DNA of 64,000 nt from Pseudomonas sp. PDM15 (lineage in GTDB: Bacteria; Pseudomonadota; Gammaproteobacteria; Pseudomonadales; Pseudomonadaceae): assembly GCF_014851565.1 (NCBI RefSeq), contig NZ_JACVAA010000004.1, positions 186,001-250,000 on the forward strand, in the 5' to 3' direction. Position 1 is the stretch's first letter. Every line of letters begins with the position of its first letter. This document shows, one piece after another, positions 58,203-64,000 of the stretch. The translations under genes were made by a program, and so were the position numbers. The notes below the pieces were generated by a model. That model saw only the letters and a list, made by a program, of their open reading frames with translations. It was not told where the DNA came from and ran no database searches.

Positions 58203-59255
58203 CTATGGTGTGGCGTGTGGGGCCATGGACTCGAAGCCCCGCCGTGCAATGCGATAACGCTCGACCTGGGCCTGCAGGCGAATCAGCAACAGGGATGCTG
58301 CAAGACTGCCCAGGATGCTGGCTAGCACAAAGCCGCCACCGTCCTTGGCCAAGGTCAGTCCCAACAGCTTCTCGCAGCAGAAGAACACCAGGAAATGGCT
58401 GATGAAAATTGGGTAGGCCAGGCGACCCAGCAGTTCATCCAGCCGCTGCTGCCAGTCGGCAGCGCTTCTGGCGTGAAGCGATGCGCTGAGCAGCGGCAGG
58501 GCTACCACTGCTCCAAGCAACAGCTCCTGCACGCGTGGTTTGGCATAGAGACCCAGGCTCGGTGCAACCACCAACAGCATCAGCAGATAGGTCACTAGAT
58601 AGGCCTGTACGATTCGGCGATAGAAGACTTCCTCACGTCGGCCATACGCCAGCCCGGCCAGGAAGAAGACCAGGACCCCGAAAATGAAGCGGTAGCCGAA
58701 GTTGTCGCTATTGAACTCTCCGGTTGCGTGAAACAGGGCGGCGATCTGGATCACGGCGGCACCTGCGGAAACCAGCGCGAAGCCCCAGCGCCCCAGTAAA
58801 AGAATCAGCGGAAGCAGCAGGTAGAAGTGGAACTCGCTGGACAGCGACCAGGCTGGCGGCACTATCGGATGCGGCAGCAGGGTGGTGATGCTCAGTGGCT
58901 CGAATACATAGTTGGCTGGAAGCAGCGCCAGGTTCAGCAGGATCTTCAGTGGCTCGACTGGCTGATTGAGGAACATCGTGTGCTGGGCGGGGCCGAGCCA
59001 GTAGATCAGCAGGAAGGTCAGCAGAACCACCACGCTGTACTGTGGCATCAGCTTGAGCAGTCGGTCGAAGTAGAAGTCTCGTATCGGCTGTGTGCTATGG
59101 CGCTGAAAGCGCTGATAGCTACGCCCCATCAGGTAGCCGCTGATGAAGTAGAACAGGATCACGGCGCTGACTCCCGGGTTCAGCGGCATGCCCAGCCCCG
59201 GAATATGGGAGAGCAGAACCATCAGGGCGAGGACGAAGCGAAGGATACCGAGCAT
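58203..59255 (-). CDS. Acyltransferase family 3 membrane protein (second copy)
   Basis: This 350-residue protein has about ten membrane segments. It starts MLGILRFVLALMVLLSHIPG with the acyltransferase-3 R-X10-H motif, followed by ISGYLMGRSYQRF and PAWSLSSEFHFYLLLPL. It belongs to the same superfamily as the product of 45274 but is not a close copy. Acylation of a cell-surface sugar is the usual role. It lies between the sulfotransferase and the transhydrogenase operon terminator. Confidence 0.85.
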   Translation of the reverse strand: MLGILRFVLALMVLLSHIPGLGMPLNPGVSAVILFYFISGYLMGRSYQRFQRHSTQPIRDFYFDRLLKLMPQYSVVVLLTFLLIYWLGPAQHTMFLNQPVEPLKILLNLALLPANYVFEPLSITTLLPHPIVPPAWSLSSEFHFYLLLPLILLLGRWGFALVSAGAAVIQIAALFHATGEFNSDNFGYRFIFGVLVFFLAGLAYGRREEVFYRRIVQAYLVTYLLMLLVVAPSLGLYAKPRVQELLLGAVVALPLLSASLHARSAADWQQRLDELLGRLAYPIFISHFLVFFCCEKLLGLTLAKDGGGFVLASILGSLAASLLLIRLQAQVERYRIARRGFESMAPHATP

Positions 59256-59323
59256 GGGGTTGACTGGGCTGATTGGTGGTTGGGCAGTGTGACCAAGAAT
59301 GCGAGGTGCGTTAATAGGCGCTC

Positions 59324-59360
59324 CTATAAAAAACCCGGCACTAGGCCGGGTTTTTTATAG
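59324..59360 (-). terminator. Strong terminator after pntB
   Basis: CTATAAAAAACCCGGC and GCCGGGTTTTTTATAG form a perfect 16-base stem around five bases (59340-59344). On the minus strand it begins 13 bases after the pntB stop and ends the pnt transcript. Confidence 0.9.
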
Positions 59361-59373
59361 CTTGGAAGGCGTG

Positions 59374-60822
59374 TTACTCGACCGCCTTGACCATATCCTC
59401 GATGACCTTCTTGGCGTCGCCGAAGACCATCATGGTCTTGTCCAGGTAGAACAGTTCGTTGTCCAGGCCGGCGTAGCCGCTGGCCATCGAGCGCTTGTTG
59501 ACGATCACGGTCTTGGCTTTGTAGGCCTCGAGGATCGGCATACCGGCGATCGGTGACTTCGGATCGTTCTTCGCGGCCGGGTTGACCACGTCGTTGGCAC
59601 CCAGCACCAGCACCACGTCGGCCTGGCCGAACTCGGAGTTGATGTCTTCCATCTCGAACACCTGCTCGTAAGGCACTTCGGCCTCGGCCAGCAGGACGTT
59701 CATGTGGCCAGGCATACGACCGGCAACCGGGTGGATCGCGTACTTCACGGTCACGCCGCGGTGGGTCAGCTTCTCGGCCAGCTCCATCAGCGCGTGTTGG
59801 GCACGGGCTACCGCCAGACCGTAACCCGGAACGATGATCACGGTGTCGGCGTTGGTCAGCAGGAAGGCGGCGTCGTCGGACGAGCCGGACTTCACCGGAC
59901 GGGCTTCCTGGGCGCCAGCCGGGCCGCCGGCATCTGCCGCGCCGCCGAAGCCGCCGAGGATTACGTTGAAGAACGAGCGGTTCATCGCCTTGCACATGAT
60001 GTACGAGAGGATGGCGCCGCTTGAGCCGACCAGCGAACCGGCGATGATCAGCATCGAGTTGTTCAGCGAGAAGCCGATACCGGCCGCCGCCCAGCCCGAG
60101 TAGCTGTTGAGCATCGACACCACGACCGGCATGTCGGCGCCGCCGATCGGGATGATGATCAGCACGCCGATGATGAACGACAGAGCCACCAGCACGGCGA
60201 AGGCGCGGATGTCACCGGTGAAGGTGAAGTACAGGCCCAGGCCGAGGATGGCCAGGCCGAACACCAGGTTGACCAGGTGCTGGCCCTTGAACACGACCGG
60301 GGCGCCCTGGAACAGACGGAACTTGTACTTGCCGGACAGCTTGCCGAAGGCGATCACCGAACCGGAGAAGGTGATGGCACCGATGGCAGCGCCGAGGAAC
60401 AGCTCCAGGCGGTTACCGGCCGGGATCGGATCGCCGAGGGTGGCGACGATGCCCAGGGACTGCGGCTCGACGACGGCGGCGATGGCGATGAACACGGCGG
60501 CCAGGCCGATCATGCTGTGCATGAAGGCGACCAGTTCCGGCATCTTGGTCATCTCGACGCGCTTGGCCATGATGGAGCCGGCGGTGCCGCCGACCAGCAG
60601 GCCGACCAGCACGAAGCCCAGGCCCTTGGCAGCGCCGCCCTCGGCCATTTCCGCGCCCAGCTTGAACACCAGGAACACGGTGGTGACCACGGCGATGGCC
60701 ATGCCGACCATGCCGAAGGCGTTGCCCTGGCGGGACGAGGTCGGGTGGGACAGGCCTTTTAGCGCCTGGATGAAGCAGACGGACGCCACCAGGTACAGCA
60801 GGGTGATCAGGTTCATGCTCAT
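59374..60822 (-). CDS. pntB: NAD(P) transhydrogenase subunit beta PntB
   Basis: PntB is the membrane and NADP(H)-binding subunit of the proton-translocating transhydrogenase, which makes NADPH from NADH at the expense of the proton gradient. The 482 residues have about nine membrane segments, GSVIAFGKLSGKY, then a C-terminal Rossmann domain with IVPGYGLAVARAQHAL, YAIHPVAGRMPGHMNVLLAEA, and VLGANDVVNPAA. The ATG at 60822 overlaps the pntAB stop by one base (TGATG); a Met two codons later is also possible. A terminator follows. Confidence 0.96.
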   Translation of the reverse strand: MSMNLITLLYLVASVCFIQALKGLSHPTSSRQGNAFGMVGMAIAVVTTVFLVFKLGAEMAEGGAAKGLGFVLVGLLVGGTAGSIMAKRVEMTKMPELVAFMHSMIGLAAVFIAIAAVVEPQSLGIVATLGDPIPAGNRLELFLGAAIGAITFSGSVIAFGKLSGKYKFRLFQGAPVVFKGQHLVNLVFGLAILGLGLYFTFTGDIRAFAVLVALSFIIGVLIIIPIGGADMPVVVSMLNSYSGWAAAGIGFSLNNSMLIIAGSLVGSSGAILSYIMCKAMNRSFFNVILGGFGGAADAGGPAGAQEARPVKSGSSDDAAFLLTNADTVIIVPGYGLAVARAQHALMELAEKLTHRGVTVKYAIHPVAGRMPGHMNVLLAEAEVPYEQVFEMEDINSEFGQADVVLVLGANDVVNPAAKNDPKSPIAGMPILEAYKAKTVIVNKRSMASGYAGLDNELFYLDKTMMVFGDAKKVIEDMVKAVE

Positions 60823-61136
60823 CAGTGCTTCTCCGCCGCCGCCTTGGGCGCCTTCTTCTTGAACATTTCCAGCATGCGGCGGGTGACCAGGAAGCCACCG
60901 AACACGTTGACCGCGGCCAGGGCCACGGCCAGGGTGCCCATGGATTTGCCGAGCACGGTCTCGGTCAGGGCGGCGGCCAGCATGGCGCCGACGATGACGA
61001 TGGCGGAAATGGCGTTGGTCACGGCCATCAGCGGGGTGTGCAGGGCCGGGGTGACGTTCCACACCACGTGGTAGCCCACGTAGATGGCCAGCACGAAGAT
61101 GATCAGGTTGTAGATGCTGGGGGAAATCAGTTCCAT
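60822..61136 (-). CDS. pntAB: NAD(P) transhydrogenase subunit alpha, part 2 (PntAB)
   Basis: This 104-residue protein has three membrane helices and carries the membrane part of the alpha subunit (ALHTPLMAVTNAISAIVIVGAM is the family signature), which in E. coli is fused to the NAD-binding part. The split form is typical of Pseudomonas and alphaproteobacteria. GGAGTAG precedes the ATG at 61136. It follows pntAA by eleven bases and overlaps pntB by one. Confidence 0.95.
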   Translation of the reverse strand: MELISPSIYNLIIFVLAIYVGYHVVWNVTPALHTPLMAVTNAISAIVIVGAMLAAALTETVLGKSMGTLAVALAAVNVFGGFLVTRRMLEMFKKKAPKAAAEKH

Positions 61137-61147
61137 GTCTCTACTCC

Positions 61148-62269
61148 TTAGCCGTTCTTGCGCACGACTTCGCCGCCTTTGCACATCAGGCAGGCTGCGA
61201 CGATGTCGTCTTCGAGGTTGAGCTGGAACTGGGCTTCCTTGTCGATGACCAGCTTGAGGAAGTCCAGCAGGTTGCGGGCGTACAGGGCGGAGGCATCCGC
61301 CGGCACCAGCGCGGCCAGGTTGGTGTGGCCGACGATGGTCACGCCGTGCTTGACCACGACCTGATCGGCCTCGGTCAGCGGGCAGTTGCCACCCTGAGCG
61401 GCGGCCAGGTCGATGACCACGGAGCCCGGTTTCATCTCAGCCACTGTGCTCTCGTGAAGGAGCGTCGGGGCCTTACGGCCCGGAATCAGCGCGGTGGTGA
61501 TGACGATGTCGGCCTGCTTGGCGCGCTCGTGCACGGCCTTGGCCTGGCGCTCCATCCACGAAGCCGGCATCGGGCGGGCGTAACCGCCGACACCCTGGGC
61601 GCACTCGCGCTCTTCGTCGGTCTCGAACGGCACGTCGACGAACTTGGCGCCGAGCGATTCGATCTGTTCTTTAACGGCCGGGCGTACGTCGGAGGCCTCG
61701 ATCACCGCACCCAGACGCTTGGCGGTGGCGATGGCCTGCAGGCCAGCCACGCCGGCGCCGAGGATCAGCACGCGGGCGGCCTTAACGGTACCGGCGGCGG
61801 TCATCAGCATCGGCATGAAGCGCGGATAGTGGTGAGCGGCCAGCAGCACGGCCTTGTAGCCGGCGATGTTGGCCTGCGACGACAGCACGTCCAGGCTCTG
61901 CGCGCGGGAGGTACGCGGGGCGGCCTCCAGGGCGAAGGCGGTAACGCCGCGGGCATTCATGCGCGCGATGGTGTCGTTGCAGAACGGGTTGAGCATGCCG
62001 ACCAGCACGGCGCCGGACTTCATGTGGGCCAGTTCGGCCTCGGTCGGGGCGACCACTTTCAATACCAGGTCGGCACCGAAGGCGGAGGCGTCGTTGCCGA
62101 TGGTCGCGCCGGCGGCTTCATAGGCGCTGTCCGGAATGCTGGCGCTGACGCCGGCACCGGTCTGGACAGTCACCTGATGGCCTTGGCCAACCAGTTTCTT
62201 GACGGTTTCGGGCGTCGCGGCAACCCGCGTCTCCCCGGCGTGGGTCTCGAGAGGAACACCAATGTGCAC
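61148..62269 (-). CDS. pntAA: NAD(P) transhydrogenase subunit alpha, part 1 (PntAA)
   Basis: PntAA is the cytosolic NAD(H)-binding domain of the transhydrogenase. The 373 residues show GETRVAATPETVKKLVGQGH, the nucleotide-binding ILGAGVAGLQAIATAKRLGA, EASDVRP and the mobile-loop region around GGYARPM, with HTNLAALVPADASALYARNL near the end. The start is a GTG at 62269, seven bases behind AGGAGA; the frame extends upstream to 62353 but without a start site. This is the first gene of the three-gene pnt operon. Confidence 0.95.
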   Translation of the reverse strand: MHIGVPLETHAGETRVAATPETVKKLVGQGHQVTVQTGAGVSASIPDSAYEAAGATIGNDASAFGADLVLKVVAPTEAELAHMKSGAVLVGMLNPFCNDTIARMNARGVTAFALEAAPRTSRAQSLDVLSSQANIAGYKAVLLAAHHYPRFMPMLMTAAGTVKAARVLILGAGVAGLQAIATAKRLGAVIEASDVRPAVKEQIESLGAKFVDVPFETDEERECAQGVGGYARPMPASWMERQAKAVHERAKQADIVITTALIPGRKAPTLLHESTVAEMKPGSVVIDLAAAQGGNCPLTEADQVVVKHGVTIVGHTNLAALVPADASALYARNLLDFLKLVIDKEAQFQLNLEDDIVAACLMCKGGEVVRKNG

Positions 62270-62696
62270 TTCAAAATCTCCTGCGTGATCGTTCTGATGA
62301 ACCGGCGCACTACGTATGGCACGCGGGTGTGTGGGATCAGCACAAAGCCGCACCGGAAGAGGGCGGGCGCGGCATTTTGCAGGCGAATGCCGAGGCCATC
62401 AAGAAATTCTGAAGCGATACTCGGTGATAACTACAAGTCATGGCGTGACTCGTAGTTCCTGTTGACGTTCGCAAACTGCCGTTGTTGCTAGGATGAGAGC
62501 GAATTTGCCGCAGATCACGGCGCAGAGCGGCATTCGGGACGTGAATGGCCGTTCGTCGATTTGCCCATGTATGGCTGGGTGCGGAAGGGGCGCGGCAGAA
62601 ACGGTCGAGGAGGCGACGCCATGTAGTAGCCGGCGCTACAGGACTACGCCTGTGCGCCGGGCGTTGCGACCAGCAGATCCTATCGCGGAGGGAAGA
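62270..62696. other. Intergenic region upstream of pntAA
   Basis: This 427-base stretch has no gene I can support. At 62431-62455 CTACAAGTCA and TGACTCGTAG form a ten-base inverted repeat with one mismatch around five bases, which could be an operator or a terminator of the DUF962 gene. The pnt promoter must lie here. The plus-strand open frame that crosses the region and continues into the DUF962 gene looks like an antisense shadow. Confidence 0.45.
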
Positions 62697-63221
62697 TCAG
62701 GCGATGGCCTTGGGTTGACGAATGCAGGTGGGGCCGGCGCGCTGCTCGACCGCCTCCTGCACCTCCGGGCGCAGGCCGAGCAGGAAGCCCAGTTCGGCGA
62801 CCACGAACAGCGGGCCGACCACCAGGCCCATCAGGTCGTCGACGAAGGCCGGCTTGCGGCCCTCGTAGTAGTGGCCGATGAACTGGATGATCCAGCCCAC
62901 CACGAAAAGGCCGAGGCCGCCGCTCAGCCATATCAGGGTGCTCTGCTGCGCCAGCGCGGCGCCGGCCCACAGGCACAGGCCGAGCAAGGCACTCATTAGC
63001 AGGCCGAAGCGCAGGTCCAGGCGCAGGTAGAAGACGCCGGCGGCCAGTGCGGTGAGCAGGGCCGGCGACAGCCACAGGCCGGCGATGTCCCAGCCCGGTC
63101 GCGACAGCAGCACGGCGACGGCGACCACGATCATCGGAATGCCGATGAAGTGGCTGAGGATATTGCGCCGGTCGCGGTGGTATTCCGCGTACTGGCCGAG
63201 ATGATCGACGAGGGTTTTCAT
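62697..63221 (-). CDS. Mpo1/DUF962 family membrane protein
   Basis: This 174-residue protein has four hydrophobic segments and the family residues RDRRNILSHFIGIP near the N-terminus and QFIGHYYEGRKPAFVDDLMG in the second half, whose His residues are iron ligands in yeast Mpo1, a dioxygenase that shortens 2-hydroxy fatty acids. The bacterial role is not established. It is divergent from the Crp/Fnr-type regulator with 81 bases between starts, so the regulator could control it. Confidence 0.85.
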   Translation of the reverse strand: MKTLVDHLGQYAEYHRDRRNILSHFIGIPMIVVAVAVLLSRPGWDIAGLWLSPALLTALAAGVFYLRLDLRFGLLMSALLGLCLWAGAALAQQSTLIWLSGGLGLFVVGWIIQFIGHYYEGRKPAFVDDLMGLVVGPLFVVAELGFLLGLRPEVQEAVEQRAGPTCIRQPKAIA

Positions 63222-63302
63222 TGTTAGAGTCTCAGCAAGGCAGGGTTGGTGGCATGATCACGCCAGCCCCCAGTGCACGACTGTCAGTTAGGCGACAAAG
63301 CC

Positions 63303-63995
63303 ATGTCCGAATCCCCCTCCCTCTATCGCCCCCTGCTGGAAAGCGGCCAGTGGTTCAGCCATCTGCCCGCTACCCTGCGCGACGAGCTGCTGGGCGAGGC
63401 GCGCCTGCTGCAACTGGAGCCGGGGCAGCGCCTTTTCCGCCGCGGCGATCCGCCCTGCGGCCTGTATGCCGTGCTGGAGGGGATGATGCGGGTCGGCGCG
63501 GTCAGCCGTGACGGCAAGGAGGCACTGCTGACCCTGGTCGAGCCGCCCTACTGGTTCGGCGAGATCTCCCTGTTCGATGGCCAGCCGCGCACCCACGACG
63601 CCTATGCCGAGGGTCCGGCGCGGCTGCTGCAGATACCGCAGGCGGCGCTGCGGGCCCTGCTCGCCCGCGAGCCCGGCCATTGGCGCGACTTCGCCCTGCT
63701 GATGAGCCAGAAGCTGCGCCTCGCCTTCATCGCCCTGGAGGAGATGAGCCTGCTCCCAGCCGCCCCGCGCCTGGCCCGGCGCCTGCTGATGATGGCCGAG
63801 GGCTACGGCGAGACCGGGCCACGGCGGGTGCTGCATCTGGCCCAGGAACAGCTGGCGCTGATGCTCGGCCTGTCGCGGCAGACCACCAACCAGATCCTCA
63901 AGGACCTGGAGGCGCGCGGTGCACTGCGTCTCACCTACGGCGAAATCGAGATCACCGATCTCGGGACTTTGCGCCAGGCCGCAGGCATGGCCTGA
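63303..63995 (+). CDS. Crp/Fnr family transcriptional regulator
   Basis: This 230-residue regulator has an N-terminal cyclic-nucleotide-binding-type beta barrel (about 15-125, FRRGDPPCGLYAVLEGMMRVG and YWFGEISLFDG), a dimerisation helix and a C-terminal winged helix with LAQEQLALMLGLSRQTTNQILKDLEARGAL. It lacks the N-terminal cysteine cluster of Fnr/Anr, so it is not an iron-sulfur oxygen sensor; its signal is unknown. I chose the Met at 63303 over an in-frame Met at 63273. It is divergent from the DUF962 gene, the only visible target candidate. Confidence 0.88.
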   Translation: MSESPSLYRPLLESGQWFSHLPATLRDELLGEARLLQLEPGQRLFRRGDPPCGLYAVLEGMMRVGAVSRDGKEALLTLVEPPYWFGEISLFDGQPRTHDAYAEGPARLLQIPQAALRALLAREPGHWRDFALLMSQKLRLAFIALEEMSLLPAAPRLARRLLMMAEGYGETGPRRVLHLAQEQLALMLGLSRQTTNQILKDLEARGALRLTYGEIEITDLGTLRQAAGMA

Positions 63996-64000
63996 GCCTT

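Noticed and set aside
62493..62999. A 168-codon plus-strand frame in the pntAA-DUF962 gap
   Set aside because: Most of it lies antisense to the DUF962 gene, it lacks a start site and its sequence is low-complexity.

Overview
The window is a GC-rich chromosomal segment from a Pseudomonas species close to the P. aeruginosa group. The evidence is the algB-kinB pair, a norR(fhpR)-hmp(fhp) pair, a recCBD operon and a complete A-band/common polysaccharide antigen (CPA, D-rhamnan) cluster in the order rmd-gmd-wbpW-wzm-wzt-wbpX-wbpY-wbpZ. REP palindromes and a REP-associated transposase also fit. No rRNA, tRNA, CRISPR array, prophage or complete insertion sequence is visible.

Layout. 1-6000: the end of an EAL-domain protein, a DUF1330 protein, a DUF3313 lipoprotein, kinB and algB, then a ferritin-like gene behind a strong sigma-54 promoter and two small genes. 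6100-18800: a fused SpmA/SpmB-type membrane protein, two chemoreceptors with nearly identical signalling halves that bracket divergent norR and hmp, a lipoprotein, a DUF2914 membrane protein, a periplasmic binding protein, a Na/Pi cotransporter homologue and a Bax-inhibitor-1-like protein. 18897-28489: recC, recB and recD, with one REP palindrome inside the recC reading frame, another between recB and recD, and an inverted REP pair in front of a REP-associated tyrosine transposase gene.

28628-33586 holds a compact four-gene operon: a PspA/IM30-like protein, an AAA+ ATPase, a membrane-anchored coiled-coil protein, and a membrane-anchored protein joining a solute-binding domain to an OmpA-like peptidoglycan-binding domain. 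It reads as an envelope maintenance or stress machine and is my best candidate for a poorly described system. 33951-35698 is an rtcB-prfH RNA-repair and ribosome-rescue pair. 35749-40789 holds a TerC protein, a citrate transporter, a GFA-family protein and a DUF4105/Lnb-like protein with a small DUF2388 protein.

41333-57177 is the CPA locus. WbpW, Gmd and Rmd make GDP-D-rhamnose. WbpX, WbpY, WbpZ and probably two extra glycosyltransferases build the chain. Wzm and Wzt export it. Three paralogous methyltransferases and an acyltransferase probably modify it. A sulfotransferase and a second acyltransferase follow on the opposite strand. 59374-62269 is the pntAA-pntAB-pntB transhydrogenase operon, followed by a Mpo1/DUF962 protein divergent from a Crp/Fnr-type regulator.
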